Assembly: GCA_963920705.1 (NCBI GenBank)
Contig: CAWUCO010000268.1
Coordinates: 6,014,001-6,078,000 of the forward strand
DNA: 64,000 bases
Source: Odiellus spinosus
Lineage: Eukaryota; Arthropoda; Arachnida; Opiliones; Phalangiidae
Direction of reading: 5' to 3'
The translations under genes and the position numbers were made by a program. How positions within the stretch are numbered: position 1 is the stretch's first letter; every line of letters starts with the position of its first letter. The notes under the pieces were generated by a model. It was not told the DNA's origin and searched no databases. It saw nothing but the letters and a program-made list of their open reading frames with translations. This document shows, one piece after another, positions 13,141 through 26,715 of the stretch.

Positions 13141-13240
13141 AAACTTTTGATTTTTAAGCGATTTAGACAAAATTAAGACTACTCGAAAGAGCAAATATTG
13201 GTCTATCTAAAAAACATGAGTTTTGGAAAATCCCTTGAAA
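12995..13240. repeat. Near-perfect A/a hairpin, about 90-bp stem and 53-bp loop
   Basis: The left arm ends with CAAAAGTTTTG near 13085 and the right arm starts with CAAAACTTTTG at 13139. Outward, GACCAATATTTGCTCTTTCG (from 13019) pairs with the matching CGAAAGAGCAAATATTGGTC near 13182-13201. Because both arms are the A type, the stem should be much better matched than the ordinary B/A stem. Confidence 0.8.
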
Positions 13241-14130
13241 AACATGGAAAATATGGACAATTCAAAAAACATCTAATATCAAAAAGCGAATTTTTAAAAT
13301 CTGAAAATTGACTATTTTGATATTGTATGATTTCTTGAATTGGCCATATTTTTCTTGTTTTTCAACGGATTTTTGAAAACTCTTATTATTTAGACTGTCC
13401 ATTAATTGTGCTTTCGAATGACTTTGGTTTTGTCTAAATTGCAAAATTGTGACAAATATAAAATTGGTTAAAATAAAGCAAAACACTTAAAAATCCAAGA
13501 TTATTGGATTCAAATGGACACAAAACTTTTGATTTTTAGGCGATTTAGACAAAATTAAGACCACTCGAAAGAGCAAATATTGGTCTATCTGAAAATCAAG
13601 AGTTTTGGAAAATCCGTTGAAAAACATGGAAAATATGGACAATTCAAAAAACATCTAATATCAAAAAGCGAATTTTTAAAATCTGAAATTTGACTATTTT
13701 GATATTGTATGATTTCTTTAATTGGCCATATTTTTCTTGTTTTTCAACGGAATTTTGAAATCTCTTGTTATTTAGACTGTCCATTAATTGCTCTTTCGAA
13801 TGACTTTGGTTTTTCTCTAAATTGCAAAATTGTGACCAATATAAAATTGGTTAAAATTAAGCAAAAACGCTTAAAAATCCAAGATTATTGGATTCAAATG
13901 GACACAAAACTTTTGATTTTTAAGCGATTTAGACAAAATTAAGACCACTCGAAAGAGCAAATTTTGGTCTATCTAAAAAACAAGAGTTTTGGAAAATCCG
14001 TTGAAAAACATGGAAAATATGGACAATTCAAAAAGCATCTAATATTAAAAAGCGAATTTTGAAAATCTGAAATTTGACTGTTTTGATATTGTATGATTTC
14101 TTAAATTGGCCATATTTTTCTTGTTTTTAA
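13141..14130 (-). repeat. Block R3, reverse monomers
   Basis: The first arm carries CATGAG and TCCCTTG near 13214-13237. The reverse complement of this rare pair is found in F5 (about 17573-17592) and F6 (about 31540-31563). Leaves by type 2 at 14123-14137, a copy of the R2 exit. Confidence 0.82.
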
Positions 14131-14490
14131 CGGATTTTCCAAAACTCTTGATTTTCAGATAGACCAATATTTGCTCTTTCGAGTGGTCTTAATTTTGTCT
14201 AAATCGCTTAAAAATCAAAAGTTTTGTGTCCATTTGAATCCAATAATCTTGGATTTTTAAGTGTTTTTGCTTTATTTTAACCAATTTTATATTTGTCACG
14301 TCTTGGCAATTTAGACAAAACCAAAGTCATTCGAAAGAGCAATTAATGGACAGTCTAAATAACAAGAGTTTTCAAAAATCCGTTGAAAAACAAGAAAAAT
14401 ATGGCCAATTCAAAAAATCATACAATATCAAAATAGTCAAATTTCAGATTTTAAAAATTCGCTTTTTGATATTAGATGTTTTTTGAATTG
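14131..14490 (+). repeat. Block F4, single forward monomer
   Basis: Enters by type 2 and leaves by type 3. Its spacer ends CACGTCTTGG at about 14298, replacing CACAATTTTG. This variant tracks one family of monomers across the window in both orientations. Confidence 0.83.
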
Positions 14491-15940
14491 GCCATATTTT
14501 TCTTGTTTTTCAACGGATTTTTGAAAACTCTTATTATTTAGACTGTCCATTAATTGCTCTTTCGAATGACTTTGGTTTTGTCTAAATTGCGAAATTGTGA
14601 CAAATATAAAATTGGTTAAAATTAAGAAAAACGCTTAAAAATCCAAGATTATTGGATTCAAATGGACACAAAACTTTTGACTTTTAAGCGATTTAGACAA
14701 AATTAAGACCACTCGAAAGAGCAAATATTGGTCTATCTGAAAATCAAGAGTTTTGGAAAATCCGTTGAAAAACATGGAAAATATGGACAATTCAAAAAAC
14801 ATCTAATATCAAAAAGCGAATTTTTAAAATCTGAAATTTGACTATTTTGATATTGTATGATTTCTTGAATTGGCCATATTTTTCTTTTTTTTCAACGGAT
14901 TTTTGAAAACTCTTATTATTTAGACTGTCCATTAATTGCTCTTTCGAATGACTTTGGTTTTGTCTAAATTGCAAAATTGTGACAAATATAAAATTGGTTA
15001 AAATAAAGCAAAAACACTTAAAAATCCAAGATTATTGGATTCAAATGGACACAAAACTTTTGATTTTTAAGCGATTTAGACAAAATTAAGACTACTCGAA
15101 AGAGCAAATATTGGTCTATCTAAAAAACAAGAGTTTTGGAAAATCCGTTGAAAAACATGGAAAATATGGACAATTCAAAAAACATCTAATATCAAAAAGC
15201 GAATTTTGAAAATCTGAAATTTGACTATTTTGATATTCTATGATTTCTTGAATTGGCCATATTTTTCTTGTTTTTCAACGGATTTTTGAAAACTCTTATT
15301 ATTTAGACTGTCCATTAATTTCTCTTTCGAATGACTTTGGTTTTGTCTGAATTGCAAAATTGTGACAAATATAAAATTGGTTAAAATAAAGCAAAAACAC
15401 TTAAAAATCCAAGATTATTGGATTCAAATGGACACAAAACTTTTGATTTTTAAGCGATTTAGACAAAATTAAGACTACTCGAAAGAGCAAATATTGGTCT
15501 ATCTAAAAAACATGAGTTTTGGAAAATCCGTTGAAAAACATGGAAAATATGGACAATTCAAAAAGCATCTAATATCAAAAAGCGAATTTTGAAAATCTGA
15601 AATTTGACTATTTTGATATTGTATGGTTTCTTGAATTGGCGATATTTTTCTTGTTTTTCAAAGGATTTTTGAAATCTCTTATTATTTAGACTGTCCATTA
15701 ATTGCTCTTTCGAATGACTTTGGTTTTGTCTAAATTGCAAAATTGTGACAAATATAAAATTGGTTAAAATTAAGCAAAAACGCTTAAAAATCCAAGATTA
15801 TTGGATTAAAATGGACACAAAACTTTTGATTTTTAAGCGATTTAGACAAAATTAAGACCACTCGAAAGAGCAAATATTGGTCTATCTAAAAAACAAGAGT
15901 TTTGAAAAATCCGTTGAAAAACATGGAAAATATGGACAAT
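14491..15940 (-). repeat. Block R4, about four reverse monomers
   Basis: Leaves by type 1 at ACAATTCAAG (15935-15944). Variants include a TTTTTTTT run near 14884, a CATGAG variant near 15510, and AAAGGATTTTTGAAATCTC near 15660. Confidence 0.83.
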
Positions 15941-15959
15941 TCAAGAAATCATACAATAT

Positions 15960-17560
15960 CAAAATAGTCAAATTTCAGATTTTCAAAATTCGCTTTTTGA
16001 TATTAGATGTTTTTTGAATTGTCCATATTTTCCATGTTTTCCAACGGATTTTCCAAAACTCTTGTTTTTTAGATAGACCAATATTTGCTCTTTCGAGGAG
16101 TCTTAATTTTGTCTAAATCGCTTAAAAATCAAAAGTTTTGTGTCCATTTGAATCCAATAATCTTGGATTTTTAAGTGTTTTTGCTTTATTTTAACCAATT
16201 TTATATTTGTCACGTCTTGGCAATTTAGACAAAACCAAAGTCATTCGAAAGAGCAATTAATGGACAGTCTAAATAATAAGAGTTTTCAAAAATCCGTTGA
16301 AAAACAAGAAAAATATGGCCAATTCAAGAAATCATACAATATCAAAATAGTCAAATTTCAGATTTTAATAATTCGCTTTTTGATATTAGATGCTTTTTGA
16401 ATTGTCCATATTTTCCATGTTTTTCAACGGATTTTCCAAAACTCTTTTTTTTTAGATAGACCAATATTTGCTCTTTCGAGTGGTCTTAATTTTGTCTAAA
16501 TCGCTTAAAAATCAAAAGTTTTGTGTCCATTTGAATCCAATAATCTTGGATTTTTAAGCGTTTTTGCTTAATTTTAACCAATTTTATATTGGTCACAATT
16601 TTGCAATTTAGACAAAACCAAAGTCATTCGAAAGAGCAATTAATGGACAGTCTAAATAACAAGAGTTTTCAAAAATCCGTTGAAAAACAAGAAAAATATG
16701 GCCAATTCAAGAAACCATACAATATCAAAATAGTCAAATTTCAGATTTTCAAAATTCGCTTTTTGATATTAGATGTTTTTTGAATTGTCCATATTTTCCA
16801 TGTTTTCCAACGGATTTTCCAAAACTCTTGTTTTTTAGATAGACCAATATTTGCTCTTTCGAGTAGTCTTAATTTTGTCTAAATCGCTTAAAAATCAAAA
16901 GTTTTGTGTCCATTTGAATCCAATAATCTTGGATTTTTAAGTGTTTTTGCTTTATTTTAACCAATTTTATATTTGTCACGTCTTGGCAATTTAGACAAAA
17001 CCAAAGTCATTCGAAAGAGCAATTAATGGACAGTCTAAATAATAAGAGTTTTCAAAAATCCGTTGAAAAACAAGAAAAATATGGCCAATTCAAGAAATCA
17101 TACAATATCAAAATAGTCAAATTTCAGATTTTAATAATTCGCTTTTTGATATTAGATGCTTTTTGAATTGTCCATATTTTCCATGTTTTTCAACGGATTT
17201 TCCAAAACTCTTTTTTTTAGATAGACCAATATTTGCTCTTTCGAGTGGTCTTAATTTTGTCTAAATCGCTTAAAAATCAAAAGTTTTGTGTCCATTTGAA
17301 TCCAATAATCTTGGATTTTTAAGCGTTTTTGCTTAATTTTAACCAATTTTATATTGGTCACAATTTTGCAATTTAGACAAAACCAAAGTCATTCGAAAGA
17401 GCAATTAATGGACAGTCTAAATAACAAGAGTTTTCAAAAATCCGTTGAAAAACAAGAAAAATATGGCCAATTCAAGAAACCATACAATATCAAAATAGTC
17501 AAATTTCAGATTTTCAAAATTCGCTTTTTGATATTAGATGTTTTTTGAATTGTCCATATT
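15960..17560 (+). repeat. Dimeric 765-bp higher-order repeat, two copies
   Basis: CACGTCTTGG recurs at 16211 and 16977. The AATAATTCGC variant and a shortened T run before TAGATAGACC (near 16450 and 17215) recur with them. The 1-bp offset difference comes from a T run that is one base shorter in the second copy. A rare TTTTCCAACGG marks the starts of both copies near 16037 and 16803. Confidence 0.78.
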
Positions 17561-17585
17561 TTCCATGTTTTTCAAGGGATTTTCC

Positions 17586-20500
17586 AAAACTCATGTTTTT
17601 TAGATAGACCAATATTTGCTCTTTCGAGTGGTCTTAATTTTGTCTAAATCGCTTAAAAATCAAAAGTTTTGTGTCCATTTGAATCCAATAATCTTGGATT
17701 TTTAAGTGTTTTTTCTTTATTTTAACCAATTTTATATTTGTCACAATTTTGCAATTTAGACAAAACCAAAGTCATTCGAAAGAGCAATTAATGGACAGTC
17801 TAAATAATAAGAGTTTTCAAAAATCCGTTGAAAAACAAGAAAAATATGGCCAATTCAATAAATCATAGAATATCAAAATAGTCAAATTTCAGATTTTCAA
17901 AATTCGCTTTTTGATATTAGATGTTTTTTGAATTGGCTATATTTTCCATGTTTTTCAACGGATTTTCCAAAACTCTTGTTTTTTAGATAGACCAATATTT
18001 GTTCTTTCGAGTAGTCTTAATTTTGTCTAAATCGCTTAAAAATCAAAAGTTTTGTGTCCATTTGAATCCAATAATCTTGGATTTTTAAGTGTTTTTGCTT
18101 TATTTTAACCAATTTTATATTTGTCACAATTTTGCAATTTAGACAAAACCAAAGTCATTCGAAAGAGCAATTAATGGACAGTCTAAATAACAAGAGTTTT
18201 CAAAAATCCATTGAAAAACAAGAAAAATATGGCCAATTCAAGAAATCATACAATATGAAAATAGTCCAATTTCAGATTTTAAAAATTCGCTTTTTGATAT
18301 TAGATGCTTTTTGAATTGTCCATATTTTCCATGTTTTTCAACGGATTTTCCAAAACTCTTGTTTTTTAGATAGACCAATATTTGCTCTTTCGAGTAGTCT
18401 TAATTTTGTCTAAATCGCTTAAAAATCAAAAGTTTTGTGTCCATTTGAATCCAATAATCTTGGATTTTTAAGTGTTTTTGCTTAATTTTAACCAATTTTA
18501 TATTTGTCACAATTTTGCAATTTAGGCAAAACCAAAGTCATTCGAAAGAGCAATTAATGGACAGTCTAAATAACAAGAGTTTTCAAAAATCCGTTGAAAA
18601 ACAAGAAAAATATGGCCAATTCAAGAAATCATAGAATATCAAAATAGTCAAATTTCAGATTTTCAAAATTCGCTTTTTGATATTAGATGCTTTTTGAATT
18701 GTCCATATTTTCCATGTTTTTCAACGGATTTTCCAAAACTCTTGTTTTTTAGATAGATCAATATTTGCTCTTTCGAGTGGTCTTAATTTTGTCTAAATCG
18801 CTTAAAAATCAAAAGTTTTGTGTCCATTTGAATCCAATAATCTTGGATTTTTAAGTGTTTTTGCTTAATTTTAACCAATTTTATATTTGTCACAATTTTG
18901 CAATTTAGACAAAACCAAAGTCATTCGAAAGAGCAATTAATGGACAGTCTAAATAATAAGAGTTTTCAAAAATCCATTGAAAAACAAGAAAAATATGGCC
19001 AATTCAAGAAATCATAGAATATCAAAATAGTCAAATTTCAGATTTTCAAAATTCGCTTTTTGATATTAGATGTTTTTTGAATTGTCCATATTTTCCATGT
19101 TTTTCAACGGATTTTCCAAAACTCATGTTTTTTAGATAGACCAATATTTGCTCTTTCGAGTAGTCTTAATTTTGTCTAAATCGCTTAAAAATCAAAAGTT
19201 TTGTGTCCATTTGAATCCAATAATCTTGGATTTTTAAGTGTTTTTTCTTTATTTTAACCAATTTTATATTTGTAACAATTTTGCAATTTAGACAAAACCA
19301 AAGTCATTCGAAAGAGCAATTAATGGACAGTCTAAATAATAAGAGTTTTCAAAAATCCGTTGAAAAACAAGAAAAATATGGCCAATTCAATAAATCATAG
19401 AATATCAAAATAGTCAAATTTCAGATTTTCAAAATTCGCTTTTTGATATTAGATGTTTTTTGAATTGGCTATATTTTCCATGTTTTTCAACGGATTTTCC
19501 AAAACTCTTGTTTTTTAGATAGACCAATATTTGTTCTTTCGAGTAGTCTTAATTTTGTCTAAATCGCTTAAAAATCAAAAGTTTTGTGTCCATTTGAATC
19601 CAATAATCTTGGATTTTTAAGTGTTTTTGCTTTATTTTAACCAATTTTATATTTGTCACAATTTTGCAATTTAGACAAAACCAAAGTCATTCGAAAGAGC
19701 AATTAATGGACAGTCTAAATAACAAGAGTTTTCAAAAATCCATTGAAAAACAAGAAAAATATGGCCAATTCAAGAAATCATACAATATGAAAATAGTCCA
19801 ATTTCAGATTTTAAAAATTCGCTTTTTGATATTAGATGCTTTTTGAATTGTCCATATTTTCCATGTTTTTCAACGGATTTTCCAAAACTCTTGTTTTTTA
19901 GATAGACCAATATTTGCTCTTTCGAGTAGTCTTAATTTTGTCTAAATCGCTTAAAAATCAAAAGTTTTGTGTCCATTTGAATCCAATAATCTTGGATTTT
20001 TAAGTGTTTTTGCTTAATTTTAACCAATTTTATATTTGTCACAATTTTGCAATTTAGGCAAAACCAAAGTCATTCGAAAGAGCAATTAATGGACAGTCTA
20101 AATAACAAGAGTTTTCAAAAATCCGTTGAAAAACAAGAAAAATATGGCCAATTCAAGAAATCATAGAATATCAAAATAGTCAAATTTCAGATTTTCAAAA
20201 TTCGCTTTTTGATATTAGATGCTTTTTGAATTGTCCATATTTTCCATGTTTTTCAACGGATTTTCCAAAACTCTTGTTTTTTAGATAGATCAATATTTGC
20301 TCTTTCGAGTGGTCTTAATTTTGTCTAAATCGCTTAAAAATCAAAAGTTTTGTGTCCATTTGAATCCAATAATCTTGGATTTTTAAGTGTTTTTGCTTAA
20401 TTTTAACCAATTTTATATTTGTCACAATTTTGCAATTTAGACAAAACCAAAGTCATTCGAAAGAGCAATTAATGGACAGTCTAAATAATAAGAGTTTTCA

Positions 20501-20649
20501 AAAATCCATTGAAAAACAAGAAAAATATGGCCAATTCAAGAAATCATAGAATATCAAAATAGTCAAATTTCAGATTTTCAAAATTCGCTTTTTGATATTA
20601 GATGTTTTTTGAATTGTCCATATTTTCCATGTTTTTCAACGGATTTTCC
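17586..20649 (+). repeat. Tetrameric 1532-bp higher-order repeat, two tandem copies
   Basis: The copies are about 17586-19117 and 19118-20649. Matched rare variants are AACTCATG at the start of each copy, GTGTTTTTTC near 17706 and 19238, AATAAATCATAG near 17855 and 19387, a TTAGGCAAAACC variant at 18522 and 20054, and AGATAGATCAATA near 18751 and 20283. Four 383-bp units equal 1532 bp exactly. Confidence 0.87.
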
Positions 20650-22019
20650 AAAACTCTTGATTTTCAGATAGACCAATATTTGCTCTTTCGAGTGGTCTTA
20701 ATTTTGTCTATATCGCTTAAAAATCAAAAGTTTTGTGTCCATTTTAATCCAATAATCTTGGATTTTTAAGTGTTTTTGCTTAATTTTAACCAATTTTATA
20801 TTTGTCACACTTTTGCAATTTAGACAAAACCAAAGTCATTCGAAAGAGCAATTAATGGAAAGTCTAAATAATAAGAGTTTTCAAAAATCCGTTGAAAAAC
20901 AAGAAAAATATGGCCAATTCAAAAAACATCTAATATCAAAAAGCGAATTTTTAAAATCTGAAATTTGACTATTTTGATATTGTATGGTTTCTTGAATTGG
21001 CCATATTTTTCTTGTTTTTCAACGAATTTTTGAAAACTTATTATTTAGACTGTCCATTAATTGCTCTTTCGAATGACTTTGGTTTTGTCTAAATTGCAAA
21101 ATTGTGACAAATATAAAATTGGTTAAAATTAAGCAAAAACGTTTAAAAATCCAAGATTATAGGATTCAAATGGACACAAAACTTTTGATTTTTAAGCGAT
21201 TTAGACAAAATTAAGACCACTCGAAAGAGCAAATATTGGTCTATCTAAAAAACAAGAGTTTTGGAAAATCCGTTGAAAAACATGGAAAATATGGACAATT
21301 CAAAAAGCATCTAATATCAAAAAGCGAATTTTGAAAATCTGAAATTTGACTATTTTGATATTCTATGATTTCTTGAATTGGCCACATTTTTCTTGTTTTT
21401 CAACGGATTTTTGAAAACTGTTATTATTTAGACTGTCCATTAATTGCTCTTTCGAATGACTTTGGTTTTGTCTAATTGCAAAATTGTGACAAATATAAAA
21501 TTGGTTAAAATTAAGCAAAAACGCTTAAAAATCCAAGATTATAGGATTCAAATGGACACAAAACTTTTGATTTTTAAGCGATTTAGACAAAATTAAGACC
21601 ACTCGAAAGAGCAAATATTGGTCTATCTAAAAAACAAGAGTTTTGGAAAATCCGTTGAAAAACATGGAAAATATAGCCAATTCAAAAACATCTAATATCA
21701 AAAAGCGAATTTTTAAAATCTGAAATTTGACTATTTTGATATTAGATGTTTTTTGAATTGGCCATATTTTTCTTGTTTTTCAACGGATTTTTGAAAACTC
21801 TTATTATTTAGACTGTCCATTAATTGCTCTTTCGAATGACTTTGGTTTTGTCTAAATTGCAAAATTGTGACAAATATAAAAATGGTTAAAATAAAGCAAA
21901 AACACTTAAAAATCCAAGATTATTGGATTCAAATGGACACAAAACTTTTGATTTTTAAGCGATTTAGACAAAATTAAGACTACTCGAAAGAGCAAATATT
22001 GGTCTATCTAAAAAACAAG

Positions 22020-23170
22020 AGTTTTGGAAAATCCGTTGAAAAACATTGAAAATATAGCCAATTCAAAAAACATCTAATATCCAAAAGCGAATTTTTAAAA
22101 TCTGAAATTTGACTATTTTGATATTCTATGATTTCTTGAATTGGCCATATTTTTCTTGTTTTTCAACGGATTTTTGAAAACTCTTATTATTTAGACTGTC
22201 CATTAATTGCTCTTTCGAATGACTTTGGTTTTGTCTAAATTGCAAAATTGTGACAAATATAAAATTGGTTAAAATTAAGCAAAAACACTTAAAAATCCAA
22301 GATTATTGGATTCAAATGGACACAAAACTTTTGATTTTTAAGCGATTTAGACAATATTAAGACTACTCGAAAGAGCAAATATTGGTCTATCTAAAAAACA
22401 AGAGTTTTGGAAAATCCGTTGAAAAACATTGAAAATATAGCCAATTCAAAAAACATCTAATATCCAAAAGCGAATTTTTAAAATCTGAAATTTGACTATT
22501 TTGATATTCTATGATTTCTTGAATTGGCCATATTTTTCTTGTTTTTCAACGGATTTTTGAAAACTCTTATTATTTAGACTGTCCATTAATTGCTCTTTCG
22601 AATGACTTTGGTTTTGTCTAAATTGCAAAATTGTGACAAATATAAAATTGGTTAAAATTAAGCAAAAACACTTAAAAATCCAAGATTATTGGATTCAAAT
22701 GGACACAAAACTTTTGATTTTTAAGCGATTTAGACAATATTAAGACTACTCGAAAGAGCAAATATTGGTCTATCTAAAAAACAAGAGTTTTGGAAAATCC
22801 GTTGAAAAACATTGAAAATATAGCCAATTCAAAAAACATCTAATATCCAAAAGCGAATTTTTAAAATCTGAAATTTGACTATTTTGATATTCTATGATTT
22901 CTTGAATTGGCCATATTTTTCTTGTTTTTCAACGGATTTTTGAAAACTCTTATTATTTAGACTGTCCATTAATTGCTCTTTCGAATGACTTTGGTTTTGT
23001 CTAAATTGCAAAATTGTGACAAATATAAAATTGGTTAAAATTAAGCAAAAACACTTAAAAATCCAAGATTATTGGATTCAAATGGACACAAAACTTTTGA
23101 TTTTTAAGCGATTTAGACAAAATTAAGACTACTCGAAAGAGCAAATATTGGTCTATCTAAAAAACAAGAG
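22020..23170 (-). repeat. Run of near-identical monomers at exact 383-bp spacing
   Basis: The variant CCAAAAGCG occurs at 22081, 22464 and 22847, exactly 383 bp apart, with ACATTGAAAATATAGCC just before each. The ACAATATTAAG variant recurs near 22354 and 22737. This indicates very recent single-monomer amplification. Confidence 0.82.
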
Positions 23171-24370
23171 TTTTGGAAAATCCGTTGAAAAACATGGAAA
23201 ATATGGACAATTCAAAAAGCATCTAATATCAAAAAGCGAATTTTTAAAATCTGAAATTTGACTATTTTGATATTGTATGATTTCTTGAATTGGCCATATT
23301 TTTCTTGTTTTTCAACGGATTTTTGAAAACTCTTATTATTTAGACTGTCCATTAATTGCTCTTTCGAATGACTTTGGTTTTGTCTAAATTGCAAAATTGT
23401 GACAAATATAAAATTGGTTAAAATTAAGCAAAAACGCTTAAAAATCCAAGATTATAGGATTCAAATGGACACAAAACTTTTGATTTTTAAGCGATTTAGA
23501 TAAAATTAAGACCACTCGAAAGAGCAAATATTGGTCTATCTGAAAATCAAGAGTTTTGGAAAATCCGTTGAAAAACATGGAAAATATGGACAATTCAACA
23601 AACATCTAATATCAAAAAGCGAATTTTTAAAATCTGAAATTTGACTATTTTGATATTGTATGATTTCTTGAATTGGCCATATTTTTCTTGTTTTTCAACG
23701 GATTTTTGAAAACTCTTGTTATTTAGACTGTCCATTAATTGCTCTTTCGAATGACTTTGGTTTTGTCTAAATTGCAAAATTGTGACCAATATAAAATTGG
23801 TTAAAATTAAGCAAAAACGCTTAAAAATCCAAGATTATTGGATTCAAATGAACACAAAACTTTTGATTTTTAAGCGATTTAGACAAAATTAAGACCACTT
23901 GAAAGAGCAAATATTGGTCTATCTAAAAAACAAGAGTTTTGGAAAATCCGTTGAAAAACATGGAAAATATGGACAATTCAAAAAACATCTAATATCAAAA
24001 AGCGAATTTTTAAAATCTGAAATTTGACTATTTTGATATTGTATGATTTCTTGAATTGGCCATATTTTTCTTGTTTTTCAACGGATTTTTGAAAACTCTT
24101 GTTATTTAGACTGTCCATTAATTGCTCTTTCGAATGACTTTGGTTTTGTCTAAATTCCAAAATTGTGACCAATATAAAATTGGTTAAAATTAAGCAAAAA
24201 TGCTTAAAAATCCAAGATTATTGGATTCAAATGGACACAAAACTTTTGATTTTTAAGCGATTTAGACAAAATTAAGACCACTCGAAAGAGCAAATATTGG
24301 TCTATCTAAAAAACAAGAGTTTTGGAAAATCCGTTGAAAAACATTGAAAATATAGCCAATTCAAAAAACA
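22900..24370 (-). repeat. Older copy of 3446-bp offset duplication, with the empty target site
   Basis: This segment is matched at about 26345-27820. Shared rare variants are TCAACAAAC (23595 and 27040), CAAATGAACAC (23845 and 27290), CCACTTGAAAG (about 23895 and 27341), ATTCCAAAATTG (about 24155 and 27601), AAAAATGCTTAA, and ACATTGAAAATATAGCC (24342 and 27788). The site of the later retrotransposon insertion is uninterrupted here, CAAAAAACATCTAATATC at about 24362-24379. Beyond it the match continues with a 4017-bp offset to about 25.3/29.3 kb. Confidence 0.85.
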
Positions 24371-25185
24371 TCTAATATCAAAAAGCGAATTTTTAAAATC
24401 TGAAATTTGACTATTTTGATATTGTATGATTTCTTGAATTGGCCATATTTTTCTTGTTTTTCAACGGATTTTTGAAAACTCTTTTTATTTAGACTGTCCA
24501 TTAATTGCTCTTTCGAATGACTTTGGTTTTGTCTAAATTGCAAAATTGTGACAAATATAAAATTGGTTAAAATTAAGCAAAAACACTTAAAAATCCAAGA
24601 TTATTGGATTCAAATGGACACAAAACTTTTGATTTTTAAGCGATTTAGACAAAATTAAGACTACTCGAAAGAGCAAATATTGGTCTATCTAAAAAACAAG
24701 AGTTTTGGAAAATCCGTTGAAAAACATGGAAAATATTGACAATTCAAAAAGCATCTAATATCAAAAAGCGAATTTTTAAAATCTGAAATTTGACTATTTT
24801 GATATTGTATGATTTCTTGAATTGGGCATATTTTTCTTGTTTTTAAACGGATTTTTGAAAACTCTTATTATTTAGACTGTCCATTAATTGCTCTTTCGAA
24901 TGACTTTGGTTTTGTCTAAATTGCAAAATTGTGACAAATATAAAATTGGTTAAAATTAAGCAAAAACGCTTAAAAATCCAAGATTATAGGATTCAAATGG
25001 ACACAAAACTTTTGATTTTTAAGCGATTTAGACAAAATTAAGACCACTCGAAAGAGCAAATATTGGTCTATCTAAAAAACAAGAGTTTTGGAAAATCCGT
25101 TGAAAAACATGGAAAATATGGACAATTCAAAAAACATCTAATATCAGAAAGCGAATTTTTAAAATCTGAAATTTGACTATTTTGA

Positions 25186-26715
25186 TATTAGATGTTTTTT
25201 GAATTGGCCATATTTTTCTTGTTTTTCAACGGATTTTTGAAAACTCTTATTATTTAGACTGTCCATTAATTGCTCTTTCGAATGACTTTGGTTTTGTCTA
25301 AATTGCAAAATTGTGACAAATATAAAATTGGTTAAAATTAAGCAAAAACACTTAAAAATCCAAGATTATTGGATTCAAAAGGACACAAAACTTTTGATTT
25401 TTAAGCGATTTAGACAATATTAAGACTACTCGAAAGAGCAAATATTGGTCTATCTAAAAAACAAGAGTTTTGGAAAATCCGTTGAAAAACATTGAAAATA
25501 TAGCCAATTCAAAAAACATCTAATATCCAAAAGCGAATTTTTAAAATCTGAAATTTGACTATTTTGATATTCTATGATTTCTTGAATTGGCCATATTTTT
25601 CTTGTTTTTCAACGGATTTTTGAAAACTCTTATTATTTAGACTGTCCATTAATTGCTCTTTCGAATGACTTTGGTTTTGTCTAAATTGCAAAATTGTGCC
25701 AAATATAAAATTGGTTAAAATTAAGCAAAAACACTTAAAAATCCAAGATTATTGGATTCAAATGGACACAAAACTTTTGATTTTTAAGCGATTTAGACAA
25801 AATTAAGACTACTCGAAAGAGCAAATATTGGTCTATCTAAAAAACAAGAGTTTTGGAAAATCCGTTGAAAAACATGGAAAATATGGACAATTCAAAAAGC
25901 ATCTAATATCAAAAAGCGAATTTTTAAAATCTGAAATTTGACTATTTTGATATTAGATGTTTTTTGAATTGGCCATATTTTTCTTGTTTTTCAACGGATT
26001 TTTGAAAACTCTTATTATTTAGACTGTCCATTAATTGCTCTTTCGAATGACTTTGGTTTTGTCTAAATTGCAAAATTGTGACAAATATAAAATTGGTTAA
26101 AATTAAGCAAAAACACTTAAAAATCCAAGATTATTGGATTCAAAAGGACACAAAACTTTTGATTTTTAAGCGATTTAGACAATATTAAGACTACTCGAAA
26201 GAGCAAATATTGGTCTATCTAAAAAACAAGAGTTTTGGAAAATCCGTTGAAAAACATTGAAAATATAGCCAATTCAAAAAACATCTAATATCCAAAAGCG
26301 AATTTTTAAAATCTGAAATTTGACTATTTTGATATTCTATGATTTCTTGAATTGGCCATATTTTTCTTGTTTTTCAACGGATTTTTGAAAACTCTTATTA
26401 TTTAGACTGTCCATTAATTGCTCTTTCGAATGACTTTGGTTTTGTCTAAATTGCAAAATTGTGCCAAATATAAAATTGGTTAAAATTAAGCAAAAACACT
26501 TAAAAATCCAAGATTATTGGATTCAAATGGACACAAAACTTTTGATTTTTAAGCGATTTAGACAAAATTAAGACTACTCGAAAGAGCAAATATTGGTCTA
26601 TCTAAAAAACAAGAGTTTTGGAAAATCCGTTGAAAAACATGGAAAATATGGACAATTCAAAAAGCATCTAATATCAAAAAGCGAATTTTTAAAATCTGAA
26701 ATTTGACTATTTTGA
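25186..26715 (-). repeat. Dimeric 765-bp higher-order repeat, two copies
   Basis: Shared rare variants about 765 bp apart: GATATTAGATG at 25186 and 25950, CAAAAGGACAC near 25376 and 26141, and TTGTGCCAAATA near 25695 and 26460. Both copies also have the ACAATATTAAG variant near 25415 and 26180. Confidence 0.82.

Larger units (their letters stand above)
15941..20920 (+). repeat. Block F5, about 13 forward monomers in two higher-order arrays
   Basis: The first part is a dimeric repeat of 765-766 bp; the second is a 1532-bp tetramer present twice. Many units carry CATAGAA in place of CATACAA. Leaves by type 4 at 20915-20923. Confidence 0.88.

Noticed and set aside
10291..15940. Simple inversion of array segments as the only cause of the F/R switches.
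   Set aside because: A simple inversion should pair type 1 with type 3, or type 2 with type 4, at block ends. Many F blocks pair type 2 with type 3 or type 1 with type 4, which fits exchange between same-direction arms better. F7, F8, F10 and F21 could still be true inversions.
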